From positions 14,815,268 to 14,879,267 of the forward strand of contig JAJEKV010000020.1 of NCBI GenBank assembly GCA_021234155.1: a stretch of DNA of 64,000 nucleotides, read 5' to 3'. The position numbers and the translations under genes were made by a program. Shown here piece after piece: positions 24,688-36,009 of the stretch. The DNA comes from Isoetes taiwanensis. Taxonomy: Eukaryota; Streptophyta; Lycopodiopsida; Isoetales; Isoetaceae. Positions within the stretch are counted from its first letter, which is position 1; each line of letters begins with the position of its first letter. Under the pieces are notes generated by a model. That model was not told where the DNA came from and did not search any database. It saw nothing but the letters and a program-made list of their open reading frames with translations.

Positions 24688-24843
24688 CAAAGATCCAACT
24701 CAAAGAGAATGCCGATGAGAACTGAAAGAGAGGACATGGTATATATAGAGAAGAAAGGATCCAAGTGAGGCCTGAGCCAAAAAATATTTCCCTTTCCCAA
24801 GAATGATGGTCCTATTCATGCTAAATACAACCATTGCATTCTT
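24688..24843 (+). repeat. Dispersed repeat with TATA-like box, copy 1
   Basis: About 85-90% similar to 53664-53818 by eye. Both share CAAAGAGAATGCCGATGAGA / CAAAAGAGAATGCCGATGAG, a GGTATATATAG / CATTATATATAG box, GAAAGGATCCAA.TGAGGCC and TTCCCTTTCCCAAG. A conserved TATA-like box followed by conserved leader sequence suggests a promoter or U3-R segment of a multicopy element. Confidence 0.7.
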
Positions 24844-24849
24844 GGAAAA

Positions 24850-26907
24850 GCCTATGCACAAAACATCAACATCCGACAGAAGAGGAACAATCTCAAACTC
24901 AACAAAGACCGAAGGTATGAGGGACTATAAGGTATAGAAGGGATAACCGGACTACCCTAAGAACCGAGATAAAAGGATAAAGAATAAAGTAGAAGAAGTG
25001 GAGCCAATGAGGAACATGGATTTAAGGAGATATGATAAAGACAACCAAACAAGAAATGGATGCCAACCATGAAAAAATGAAGAAACAGCATGAGGCCAAT
25101 GAACCAGTGCAAACAGAGTGCAATCAAAACTAACGCAACAAAATGGATCAGACGGACTACAAAGCAATGAGGAATCAACCAAAATAACAGATATGAGCAA
25201 TGGAACTGAAGAAGCAGAAGAACCACGTAGGTAAAAGGAAAACCTGATGACAAACATAGGCTAAACAATAGAAGGCCATAACACTAGGGTAAGGACACAG
25301 AAAGATATCTCAAGAAGGAGCTAATGATGATAAGTTTAAAAAGTGATGTTTCAGCAAAGGACAAGGGACACAAGATGACTCCCCATAGCCTAAATATAAT
25401 TGAAAACGTGAAATCCGATGAATAGAACCCACCAAACTGATGAGACAAAGGAATACTAGGGATCAATAAGATACAAGAACCGAGCGATGTGCCAAGAATT
25501 AAACAATAACATAGAAAATGATCCTAAGAAAGCAAAGTGATGAAAATAGACTCTAATGAATCGGGCAACTTGGATAAAGACAATTATAAGGATAAGAAAT
25601 CATGAACGTCTGACTCGCAAGGCTAATAGAACAAGTAAAACCGAAGGTCAAGAAGATTAACAATGAAATTATGAACAAGAAAAAATAAAACAACAAAGCC
25701 AAATAAGAATAATGAGACTAGAAGTATAAATTCAAAACAAATGAACCCAATCAACTAGCCATAGAATAGCCATGGAGAAATCGAAGCAAGATGACACAAA
25801 TATAATTAAAGGCAATAGAAACCGGTAGATAGACATGGAAGGGCGAGAGGGACAAATTTGACAATTGGAATAAACATCAACTGAAAGACTCTAATAATAG
25901 AAAATACAGATGGTCAACCTTCGAGGAATAAGGGGGACATAACATGAACTATGGAAGCAAATAGAGTACAAACAGGAGTGCAGGAGTCCATAAGAACAAT
26001 CAGGACCATTGGAATAAGAACGAATATTAGGCATACACTAAAGAGGCTTGCAGAACTGTACACGGTTAATGAAGCAATCTAAGACAACTAGAACTAAAGG
26101 AAGTGAAAAAATAGAAAAATGAGTAAGGGCAATGGAACCTTGAGATCGAAGAAATGAAGAGGCCCATTGATGATAAGGACCTGAAGTAATGGCTCTTCAA
26201 AAAACAAGGTAGAAGGCGTCTACGGAACCAAAGAGACCATCAACCATGGAACAGGCAGAGCAAAAAGAGCAAATCGGATAAAGGCAATAGAAATTTTGCC
26301 AGAAATAGAAGGGCGAGAGGAACAAATTCGATCAATCGAAATACATGAACAAAGTGCAACTGAGAAGACAATGATTCCATGAAGAAATAGGTCAGTAGGG
26401 TCAACTTGGATGAACAAAATTGGCGAAAACAAGAATTATCGAAGCAAGTGGAGCACAAGTAGGACTACAATAACCATAGGAGAAAACAGGACAAATGGAA
26501 CAAGTACGACACTAGGGCAAACACTAAAAAGACATACAAACTACGAGACAATTGAGCAATAAAGGACAACCAGAACTAAAGGACGTGACGGGCGACCCGG
26601 GGAGAAGAAAACGAATGAGGTTAAACGAGATACAACATTGATGGAAAAAGATACAAACTGACAAAGTATGCAAACCTTAGGGATCAACCCGATCCAAGGT
26701 CTAAGTAGAATGAAGGGGATCAGAGATAACATAGTAAATGAGACTAATGAAGCGGAGGGATGGAGCAAAGAGATTGCGATGAAAGGGATAACATGAACCA
26801 CAAGGCCCAAACATCATGAAAGCAAGACTAACAATGACCAATAGAACACCTTAACACAAAGGCCAAAAGAGGAGCAATTGATCATGAGTAAGGACAAAAT
26901 GAGGGTG
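24850..26907. repeat. Purine-rich diverged tandem repeat (~480 bp period)
   Basis: Landmarks recur: GAAGGGCGAGAGGGACAAAT at about 25838 and 26309; AACTAGAACTAAAGGAAGTG and its variants at about 26087, 26567 and 34946; a CACTAAA(A/G)AG.. segment at 26040 and 26520. Units are strongly diverged. Minus-strand frames rich in L, F and S arise from the purine bias and are not genes. Confidence 0.65.
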
Positions 26908-26931
26908 TAAAATCGCTAGTGGGGTACAACT
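26908..26931 (+). repeat. Left terminal inverted repeat
   Basis: GGGTGTAAAATCGCTAGTGG then GGTA. It pairs with the right end at 34560-34582 with about 20 of 23 matches. Further in, both ends carry AAGCACTT/AAGTGCTT words (26963-26982; about 34527). Confidence 0.6.
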
Positions 26932-26999
26932 TTTGGCGAAGCATTTAAGCACTTTAAGTGCTGAAACTCGCGGACGTCGAAGCCCGTCACGCCCTTCTC

Positions 27000-28797
27000 C
27001 CACCTTTTCCCTCGGGCGAAAACTCGTGATGTTTTTCATTTGCTGATGATGGAGGCATGGAGCTTGGATGATTTCCACAAAAGATCGAGGTCCAGGTAAT
27101 TCGGGGTGAAGCCCCGGGAGGAAGAAACTTGGTTGGAAAATAATGTCACCTGGATCGAGATTGGGATTCGCTTTGGACAAAGAAGTTGAAGAAGGGAAAG
27201 ATAAAATGGCACTGCAAAAGGAGCATCTTCGAGAAGTTGGAAACACTCTGTAGAAAAATCTACAAGAATTGTCACAACAAAGAGGTAAGAAATCAACTGC
27301 CCTTGCTTTTATGCTTGAAAATTGCACTAGATCAATAGTTGCACCCGAGGAACACAAAGTAAATGGCCGCATTTGTCGGTGGTAATGCCAAAGATACCAC
27401 AACAATAGACAAGTAAAAAACAGAGGCGTATGTTGTAGCACATGTTAGGAATCTGAAATGAAGGCAAAGCCAAAGGTGGCAAATTGGATCAAATGAGATC
27501 GGTCGCATGTGATGAAAACATAAAAACCTTAGAGAATGCAAAGACATGAGATTGGAAAATCAGTTTTACTTATCACAAAGAACTGGAAGCAAAGAGAAAG
27601 TGAGTTGAAAGGCAATGAGAAGGCCTCCGAATTACGTAAAATGATGTTGGAAGAGGTCGAGAACAGTTTAAGACAAAGCCACAAATGATTTGGCTACAAA
27701 ACAGAGGAGTTCAAGCTTAATCCAAACCGTGAGTTGGAGGCGTAAATTAAAGATTTGGAGCAGACTGTCCCGATGGAAACTTGGCACAGGAACAAGGTAC
27801 AAAAAAGCAATGAACCCTACATCCGTTAATGAGCAGTGTCAAATGTAAACTCAAACTTGAGGAGGAGTTAAAAGTTCTCAAGAAGAACAGAGACTTCGCA
27901 ATTCTACATAAACAATTTGTGGAAGCTTAAAATGGATACTCCTGCAACATTTAGCATCTCTACTATTATACGAGATAAGTTGTTAGTGGAAGATCCATTT
28001 TATACATGTTCAAAGATGTGGTCTAGAATTCATTAAAGCTTACAGTTAAGTTTAGCAATCGAATTGCCAACATGAGTATCATATAGCTTGTTGTTCATTG
28101 TTGAGAGGAGGACAATGTATTCATGGTTGCCCCGAAAGGTGCCGAGGGTGTATTTGACGAGCTAGGTTTTGGCCATGTTGCGGGTGCTTCAAATAGTACA
28201 CCAAAAAGGATGTGTTAATCCGTCCCGCAATTGAGGTCTCACCCTTCGTGGTTCAAAGAAGGACAATGGTGCCATTTGAAGATGCACAACACCACCTGAA
28301 AAGTCCCTATAGGAGTACAGATGCAACAAAGCCAGAACCACCACCACCAGGTCAAGAAGTCATCCCAAGAAGCTATAGAGGAAGTCAGAACACAAAGACC
28401 GGGTTGTAAACACAAAGACCGCGCCAGGGAAAAACAATGCAATCCGATTGTACACACCAAGCACCTAAGGAAGTTGAGGGAGTAATTCCATCGGATGAGG
28501 GCAACTTGGGTGAATATTTGTCAAAAGGAAAAGGCGTAAGAACAAAGAGGGGTAAGTTGGAGGATAGCAAAGAAGTTGTTCAAAGCTACAAGAAAGAGAA
28601 CAAGAAGTAGCTATGCAAAAAGATGCAGGAAGCGGCCTCAATCATGACACCACACCTATCGGCGTGTGTTCGAAGAAAATGCGGGATCGGAGCCCTCAAG
28701 TTTCGTGAGCCCGATCTTCAACAAGTGATTGCTGCCCTTAATAACCCCGAGGGTCGGTGTGGGCATTCTTTGGGCAAGCCCGTAAATAGTGTTGCTT
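27000..28797 (+). pseudogene. Relic of a charged, coiled-coil-like protein of unknown family
   Basis: Between 27040 and 27950 the plus strand reads as broken Glu/Lys-rich frames (SELKGNEKASELRKMM, NRELEA.IKDLEQ, EELKVLKKNRDFA) typical of coiled coil. From about 28212 one frame runs to 28797 with only two stops (TAA after KTG-L at about 28407, TAG after KKENKK at about 28609). Its end, GALKFREPDLQQVIAALNNP..NSVA-stop, looks like the real C-terminus. The family is not recognised. It could be a second transposon protein or cargo joined with the phosphatase relic just downstream. Confidence 0.4.
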
Positions 28798-28994
28798 AAA
28801 ACATTGAATATTATTGATTTTCTTTTGTTGCATTCACTTTGTGGGATTACCAGTTGATTCTCGTTAGGTCGAGAATCCTCGCATTGATACGAAAGGTTTC
28901 CACATTCAACCCATTTTTCATTTTCATCTTCATCTATTTATTCATGTAGTAATTCTGTTGTGTAGGTATTCGGGATGTTCCAACGTACTAAATA

Positions 28995-29714
28995 TTGATT
29001 TGGCAAAAAAAAGATAAACTCATTGTCTTGGATTTAAATGGTGTGTTGATAAATACATTTGGTGCAAATGAACACATACGCTTGGAAGCAGGATTGACAA
29101 TGACATACACTAGTAGAAAGAAAGTGATATTCGGACGGGATGGTGTTCTTCTTGAAGACTTTGTTCTGAAGTGTTGTGTGTTGGTATATGGTCATCAATG
29201 CAACTCTCTAATGTGGAAGATGTCTTTTACCAAGTACTATGTCCGTGTTTGAGGGACGGATTTCAATTTGTATGGGGACAGGGAAAAATGTGTGCGCAGA
29301 CCGCCACCACCCTAACAAACACCGGCATCCAACATGATGAAGCCACTTGGGAAAATATATGAGTCATACCCAAGATTCAAAGGTAAGACTTTGCTTCGTG
29401 ATGATTCATTGTACAAGACTTACCTTAGCAGTCCCTGGAAATTTTTGTGGGTACCTGCATTCAAGATGGATGTCTATGATGAAGTGCTAACAGTACTCAC
29501 CCCAAAGATAGAAGAAATACTGCAGGCCAAGACTGAGGAAAAAATGAAGTTACTGGTGAAGAACACACACAGATACAAGGCCTGGCCTAAGACAGATAGA
29601 AAGATTATGAAGCTATGCTTGGAAAGACTTTCTGGAAAACAATTGCAGTTCTGCAGGTTTGTGAAGGAGGAATTGGAGAAGGTTTATGGTGATGAAGATT
29701 GTCATTCTCCATGA
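28995..29714 (+). pseudogene. FCP1-like HAD phosphatase fragment
   Basis: KLIVLDLNGVL (29020-29050) is the N-terminal catalytic segment of plant FCP1/TIM50-like phosphatases, where the DxD signature takes the form DLNG. It is followed in other frames by GIWSSMQLSNVEDV and LRDGFQFVWGQGKC, and by KPLGKIYESYPRFKGKTLL with DDS(L/P)YK (third HAD motif, DD) at 29335-29440. The final frame runs to 29714 with a Lys/Glu-rich tail. At least two frameshifts (about 29170 and 29330) and internal loss break it. In its family the enzyme removes phosphate from Ser/Thr of nuclear proteins such as the RNA polymerase II tail. Here it sits inside the TIR element and is best read as captured host sequence or element cargo, not an active gene. 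Confidence 0.7.
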
Positions 29715-30200
29715 TTATTGGCCTCATTGTCATTTATTTAGGCCAAGGAATCCTACACTTTTCATGTACCATCTTTATCTTAATTTAAGAATGTTTTTGC
29801 TATATTGTTTATGTTTTTGCTATATTGTTTAAAAAAAAACCCCCCAAGTGCTAGTCTGGTATGAGTCTTTATGGCAGATACTGCTTATTGTCATGTAGTG
29901 ACAGTTACTAAGTATGTAGTTGTTTAACACTAGCAGAAGTGTTAATGTCATCAAATGCTTACTGTCATGTAGTTAAGGTGCAGTGCTTACTGTTAAGCTA
30001 TATAACTGTTCACACCTAGCTGTTTATTGCATAAGTGCCCGTGTGTTCCAGTGCTTACTCACAAGCACTGCTGAAACTAATTAAAATGCTTAGTGTTTGA
30101 AACTAATTAAAGAGCTAGAGCACTGTTACATTCAAGCAGAATCTGAATGGACTGTACAAGAATTCAAACTACAAGAATGGACTGATAGACAAAAATAACA
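29715..30200. other. AT-rich spacer
   Basis: No gene. TTTGCTATATTGTTTATG is duplicated at about 29795-29830, followed by A9 and C6. CTTACTGT / TGTCATGTAGT words recur between 29880 and 30000. Confidence 0.4.
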
Positions 30201-30269
30201 TTTGATAGAGAAACAAAAAACTTTGATAGACAGAAAAATCTTTGATAGAGACAAAAAAACTTTTTATAG

Positions 30270-30448
30270 AAACAAGATTTTTTACAAAAAAAAGGCCCTC
30301 AGGCCAGTGTCTTCAGGATATAAACAAAATTTTTTACAAAAAAATTGGCCCGCGGGCCAGTGTCTTCTTCAGGGTGTCTTCAGGGTGTCTTCTTCAGGAG
30401 GGTGTCTTCTTGAGGGGGTGTCTTCAGGGGGTGTCTTCTTCAGGGGGT
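30270..30448. repeat. GTGTCTTC minisatellite and paired GGCC palindromes
   Basis: 30361-30448 repeats GGTGTCTTC(TTC)AGG about seven times. Just upstream, a unit TTTTTTACAAAAAAA..GGCC..GGCCAGTGTCTTC occurs twice (about 30279-30315 and 30330-30366). Its centres are GGCCCTCAGGCC and the perfect 12-bp palindrome GGCCCGCGGGCC. Confidence 0.8.
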
Positions 30449-30599
30449 GTCTGCTGGAGGCAAGAACAATTAAAAAAAAAAAAAACGCCGGAGGCAAGCT
30501 AAAAGCCCTTCATTCTCCATCTGCAACACCAATAACAAAAAATTGATTAAACAAATGAAAATGAAAAATTGATTAAAGAAAACAAATGAAACATGCATA

Positions 30600-30997
30600 C
30601 CATTTATGAGCGCCACGAAGTTTGCATAGTCGGCCGATTCGTCTTCAATTTCTGCTTCTTCTTCTTCTTCTTCTTCTTCTTCTTCTTCTTCTTCTTCATC
30701 GACTTCTTCATCAGACTCGTCTTCTTCTTCTGATTCCCCTATCCACCCTTGCAGAACTGCAGTGACATATTCCTACGAAGATATTTCCGATTCCTCATTT
30801 TCTGATTCCTCATAGGAATCAGAAGAATCGGAATCGGAATCGGAATCCGATGGTTCAGAAAATTGAGAGGCAGTAGAGTGGGCAGGAGAGGAGGCAGCAA
30901 AGGAGGCAAGTACTTGAGGCAAAGGTGGGAAGAGTGGAGGGAACACCTCTTCGCCGCTAGTAAGCGCCTCTTGGAGGTGACCTCCCGCCCTCGCCAC
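30600..30997 (-). pseudogene. Acidic, intrinsically disordered protein of the TIR element
   Basis: From ATG at 30997 the minus strand codes a Pro/Ser-rich start (MARAGGHLQEALTSGEE), then FSEPSDSDSDSDSSDSYEES. A stop or frame change comes near SEISS, and the other frame continues EYVTAVLQGWIGESEEDESD, a run of about 15 Glu encoded by a CTT microsatellite (30660-30705), and EDESADYANFVALING. The overall design (short conserved motif, long acidic tail) is unlike host enzymes. It could be an accessory or DNA-mimic protein of the transposon, or a nuclear factor N-terminus. One frameshift; not called functional. Confidence 0.4.
30655..30705. repeat. (CTT)n microsatellite
   Basis: About 15 uninterrupted CTT/TTC units, coding poly-Glu on the minus strand. 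Confidence 0.95.
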
Positions 30998-30999
30998 GC

Positions 31000-31533
31000 G
31001 GCTCGCTTCATCCTGGAATGGGCGGATTGAGCCGGATTGGGCGTAAATTGGGAAGGAGTGCGGCCGGATTGGGAAGGAGTCGAGGAATTGGGCGGGGAAT
31101 GGGCGGAGCGTGAGCTTGTGAGAAGAGCTTATGCTTAGGCGCCTAGTGCTTAAATCCTCTGCTTAGGCGCGTCAGTGTACGAAAAACCTCACACGCGCCA
31201 GAACAATTAATTCGTAACCAGGCTTAAATATTTCGTATGACCAGTCGAATTGACACATGTCACATCGAGGAAATGCCTTGACAATATAATTTTGCCAATA
31301 ATGTTGGGATAGTGATGGTATCAAAATAAATAATTGAATCTTATTCCAATGTCACAAATCTACATTCCTAAACAACAATTCAACCTTCATTTCGAAGTAC
31401 GTGTCCATGCACACCACCCTTGTGCATCCTCACTATTATTAATATATATACAAATGTGTGCTTACGTGCTTAGGTCTTTGGAACAACAAATCACTTGAAA
31501 AGAATAACATCAATTTGGTTAAGTGTCAAAGAA
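31000..31533. other. Spacer between the acidic protein and the transposase
   Basis: GC-richer 31010-31200 with repeats of GGAATGGGCGGA / GGATTGGG and TGCTTAGGCGC (twice, 31131 and 31159). It lies upstream of the minus-strand acidic gene and downstream of the transposase gene, so it may hold the promoter of the former. No coding sequence seen. Confidence 0.4.
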
Positions 31534-34256
31534 TTACAATGTTATTGGGAGATCGCCATAATTTTTTTCATGGCTCTCCCCCGGAAATTTTGTACATGTC
31601 TCCAGGCCTTCTATTTTGTCCATATCAATTTTAGGATATCTTACCACATGGTCGGTGTGCCGCGAGGCTTCGGGTTGTTTAGTGAGCAACATGTACTTGA
31701 AATTACCCAAGAATTGATAATACAATCCACTTAAGATAACCTCATGCACTCCAAATTTTTGCCCCCATCCATCTTTGTATGAATCTTCAAGTGTGCATTT
31801 GGGTTCTGTGCACTTGAGGATGTAGAAGTCCACACCCTCTGAATTGTCTACCTCAGCATTCACTGCAAAATTGTCACCTACCTCTACCAAATTACTGATC
31901 CATTCATTGGCTTGTTCAAGAGTCTCCTTTTTCTTCTCAACTCCTGGTTTTAAGTCAGTTACCTCCCACTTTCCAAATCTACCTGTATTGATGCAGGAGT
32001 CCCAATTATGATCCATGCAAAACAAGCAGAAACATGACAGGCATCTATGAGCAAGCCTGTTTGGTCTACTCCTGCTGACAGGTCTGATACAGTGAATCTT
32101 CTTTGTGCCTTTAAGTGTTTCAATTTTATATTCTTCCATATTTGCCACAACAAAGAAGTTCAATTTCCCAAAAATATCTTTTGATCTCATCTGTTTCATC
32201 AAGTGGTAGATCAATGAAATATGTACCGCGAAAATTTTACAATATCTTTAGCATGCCTCGGTTGCACACCATTGGGTTTGAGTTGTTCCTTACTTAGCGA
32301 CCTTTTGATAACAAAGATTCTGCACCATCATGTTCATCTTTACCATGAGCAAAGGGCAAAGTAGTTCCACACTATTTCCTTGTCATTCATTGTGAAGGAC
32401 ACGCCTAAGAAAAAAAAAAAAGGTTTTCCCCGACTTGAATTGTGATGAGCGACCATCACTCCAAACCCAATGCTTCTCATACTCTATTTCCTGTTCCTTA
32501 AGCCATGCAACATGCTTTTTGTAGGCGTGTTCCACAAATAATGAGTCATGCACTTTATCATCGAAATGTAAAAGTGAGTCTCTTTTATGATCTTCCTACC
32601 ATTGTTGAGTCTATTCCCCGACCGCTCCAATCTTACGTTCTTTTTTTTTCTTCTTTGGACCGGTCTTCTTAAATGCGCCGCGAGGAACAGGAATATCAAG
32701 ACTTTTGTCATGTCTATATGTTATGTGAACAAGTATAGAAACTTGTCCGTATGCGGTTGCATTGACCGGGGCTCATTCTCGGATCTTGATGCTGTAATTT
32801 TTACGCAAAGTCAATAACAGATACAATTATATCTTCCTCGAAATGATGACACACACTATTTAAACTGCCTGCCAATGTGCTATGTAATTGTGTGGAACAA
32901 AATCTGATATTACCTTCTTCACATCCTCTTGAAACTCTTTGGGACTTCTCTCCTTCTGTACTAATCTCAAGACAGGTTTGTACCTCGAGCCTTTCTTGGA
33001 TCCCCTGAATTCTCTGTCTGGTCCACAGGTTGCTTTTCAAATGTCTTCCAAGTAACAGTACTGAACCCGTGCCATCCATTTCCTGTGGACATTTTCTAAT
33101 TCTATCCAACCCACATTTTTTACACGCCAACATCAAATAGTTATGATCAAACCACTCCTCATCATCACTTGTCTCCATAAATCACTGGTGCACTTGATTG
33201 TATGCTTCTTGGCTGCACATTCTGGGCCAGGGCCACAAATCTCCAAAGGGCGGTTGCAATTGTCATGAACTCCACCCGATTTTCTCAGGCTGTTCAATCC
33301 CTGCATGATGTATTCAAATTTCAAGTGGTAGATGCAACAACATGTATGCCTCTCATGCATCCTCCTTACAAAACTCGGTTTCAACCTCTCAAAAGTCTGC
33401 AATGCAATTTTGATACGAGGATTCTCCTCTCTAAACTGAGGGTAGAATTGCAATCTAGGGGAAATCGTGTGAATGCCAAATAAATGCTACATATAATGAA
33501 CCCTACAATATAGGATGAATACTTACTTGGTGACTTCAAGAAGGTGAATTGGATGTTCCATCTTTATTCCCCGCCTCGATACATACCTCCTCGTGTCTTT
33601 CTTGTATGGAGAAACTCTTGTATTTTCTCACATCCCGAACTTGATAACGACTTCTCTATTGTAATCTAACATGCTATCCATCCGCTTCCTCCTCCTGAAC
33701 ATTGACTAATGTCCTTCCCCTTTGTTAGCTTGCACCCTTCTTTGAAAAGCATTTGAAATTGTTTTTTTTGGGATCTTTGAGCAATCGCCCACTGTTTGAT
33801 TCAATGGCTTGACACCATTTGTACTGCTTTGCCATTATCGGGGTGGACTTCCTTGCACCTGAAGCATGTCATGATTCCTCTCATACTTATGTTCTTGCAT
33901 TGTTTCCTTCAAATTCTTCACCATTTGCTCGGCCATAGTAACCTTTGCTTAGATTTCTTTATAGAAGCAATTGGTAAATCCCTTGCCCTCCAAAGAAGAC
34001 CGGTCAAGGATCGGCCTTTGTCATTGTCATCAACATTTGTACTAATTTGGTTGAATACTTCATAAATTTCTCCTGAAATTTCTCTTATTCTGCGGTCACT
34101 CAGTCTCAATTTCTTATTCTTCTTTGAAGGCGAATCTTTAGAAGGGGAATTCTTCTTCATTGCTACCTTCTTTGCATACAATCTCTGCCTCTGATCTCTC
34201 TTCCTTGCTGCATCAATGACTCTATAAACTGAACAGGGAGAGGAATTGGGTTTCAT
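31534..34256 (-). pseudogene. DFAENY-type transposase-like protein
   Basis: Pieces read in order on the minus strand. The N-terminus (34256-33918) has a basic stretch SPSKKNKKLRLSDRR. A Cys/His segment at about 33350 reads RMHERHTCCCIYHLKFEY. HNYIAHWQA is near 32880. DFA.NYS is at 32815-32791; a 1-bp change creates a stop where the family has DFAENYS. YGQVSILVHITYRHD follows. WVWSDGRSSQFKSGKTFF is at 32465-32433 and HGKDEHDGA at 32350-32321. The C-terminal 226 residues (32214-31534) contain RCLSCFCLFC..C and a VDFYILKC..WGQKFGVHEV segment. The D..SDG..E/D spacing fits an RNase-H-fold DDE nuclease. I recall uncharacterised animal and plant proteins with DFSENY / TDG..QY(F)K / GHGKGxxDG motifs, but no formal superfamily name. 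At least five frame breaks. Confidence 0.6.
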
Positions 34257-34559
34257 CTATCCCAGATTTCTGTGTATTGCAAAATTGGCGAGGGCAAATT
34301 GTTGAATTTCGGTTCAGGCAATTCTTGGAAACAATTAGTCTCTCCATTTTGCTTGAATTCAAGATGGGTTAGCCCGCCATCCACGAATATGGCGGGCTAC
34401 ACGCATTCATGTTTCCGGCACCAAACAAGCTCGTGATTCTCTCAGCCTGTCATTTGACGGGCGCGCACCCTACATGTCAATTGATCAATCACGCACGGCG
34501 TGTTTAAAACACGCCGATTTTAAGCACTTGTAAGCGGCGTTCGGACGGTGATTTCTGCT

Positions 34560-34582
34560 ACCCAGTACCGATTTTGCACCCA
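34560..34582 (-). repeat. Right terminal inverted repeat
   Basis: Plus strand CCCAGTACCGATTTTGCACCC is the inverse of the left end at 26908. Inner sequence includes GGCGTGTTTTAAACACGCC (34493-34511 region), a 19-bp near-perfect palindrome. Confidence 0.6.
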
Positions 34583-35080
34583 TGAAACAATAGAGCCAAA
34601 GACGAGCTAATGAGACTAAAAGAACAAAACCATAACAAATGGGCAAGCAGAACAGACTATCAAATTAACAGAAAGGAAATGTGAAGAAGGTAGAAGGTAG
34701 AAGATAGTCATAGGAATTTTAAGAACTCCTCAAAAGCAAGATGGAACATGTCCAAAGAACTAAAGAAACCAACCAACTATGGGACAAATCAGAATAGAGG
34801 CAATAGAGAAGGGATACCACGAAGACAAAGGGCAAAAGGGTAGGTAAACACTTAAAGGTGGCATATGCAAGGACTACAGAAGCGGGTGAAGCACAAGCAA
34901 GACTGCAAGGATCCATACGAAGAAAAAATGGAGCAATAATAGACAACTAAAACTAAAGTACATAATGTGTGACACAGAGAGAAGAAACAAACAAGGTGCT
35001 GCACACGGAGGATTGCCCTCCATGGCTGGAGGGTGAAGTGGGTTAAATCATAGTTCAAAGTCATGTTCTGACAATCAATT
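34583..35080. repeat. Continuation of the purine-rich tandem repeat
   Basis: ACAACTAAAACTAAAGTACATAA followed by GACACAGAGAGAAGAAAC (34943-34990) matches 26087-26110 and 26567-26610. This shows that the repeat was split by the TIR element. Confidence 0.6.
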
Positions 35081-36009
35081 CTAATTGCTACTTCAAGACA
35101 ATAGAATACTTGATAACATACGAAACAATGTATGAAGAATCCAAATAGAGAAATAAAAAGGGGGAGGGGGGTGCAAAAGAACTTAGGAACTGTGAATTGT
35201 TTTGCATGTCGTGTTCGGATGTACTATTTGGTGTTCCTCAATTAGTCTTGAATTTTGGTGACAGCTAAAATCCACCGATTCATGAAATTGATCAGAGGAA
35301 AAATGCAAACCATGTGTTTCAACATTAGGATATCAATAAGATTGGACTTCCAGCCATGATTCTCAACATTACTTAGAATCAAGCAGAACCCAATGAATAG
35401 CATTGAAAAATTTTCTTCAATTTGAGAACTGAAATAAGGTATAAAAGATTGAGTACCTTGTTTTGGAATCTAAGAAATACCACTACTTTCAAGTTAAGTT
35501 CATTGGCTGGATTACACATTACTCTATGTTTAAGATGATTGATGATCGCATGGGCTCATGGCTCTTGTTTTATGCGAAGTGCATTATTCGAGTTGGAGTT
35601 TAGTCCTTTACAACTTAATAGCAAAGCTGGTATAATAAGCTCTGCATTTCATTATTTCAGTGTACAAAAACGTTGCTGTCAGTTTCGATTCATTTTGATA
35701 AATTTATACTTATCTTAAGCTATGAGCATTCTAATCCTTATGAATGCATAGCAAAGACTCCTGCTTGTTCATGCGTTGTTCATGCGAATGACAATGAATA
35801 GGAAAAAATTTCGTAGACGGGAATGAACGTTGACTCAATTCTGGAACGACTGTGCATGCTTGCCATGTAGCATCTGCTGCTACAACCAAAACAGTTTTTA
35901 AATTCGTTTTTAAAATAATTTTCATTTAGGATTTAACATGAGGCACCATACCAAGTCTAGTTTCTTGATTTTAAAAGAATAATTCAACTGGGTTAATATA
36001 ATAGTGCAA
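35081..36009. other. AT-rich DNA, nothing recognised
   Basis: No supportable frame or repeat. Confidence 0.4.

Larger units (their letters stand above)
26908..34582. mobile_element. Candidate large TIR DNA transposon, 7.7 kb
   Basis: Ends are imperfect inverted repeats (GGGTGTAAAATCGCTAGTGG at 26908; the minus strand reads GGGTGCAAAATCGGTACTGG from 34582). Both flanks are the same purine-rich tandem repeat, so removing the element rejoins it. ATGA adjoins both ends (26904-26907 and 34583-34586), a possible 4-bp target duplication. Inside are a minus-strand transposase-like gene (34256-31534), a minus-strand acidic protein (30997-30600), plus-strand relics of a charged protein (27000-28797) and an FCP1-like phosphatase (28995-29714). 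A GGG-start TIR with a 4-bp duplication would be compatible with Sola-like superfamilies, but this is only a suggestion. All genes show frame breaks. Confidence 0.55.

Noticed and set aside
24957..27547. Many Leu/Phe/Ser-rich minus-strand frames resembling membrane proteins
   Set aside because: Caused by the A/G bias of the plus strand; no conserved start, no continuity between repeat units.
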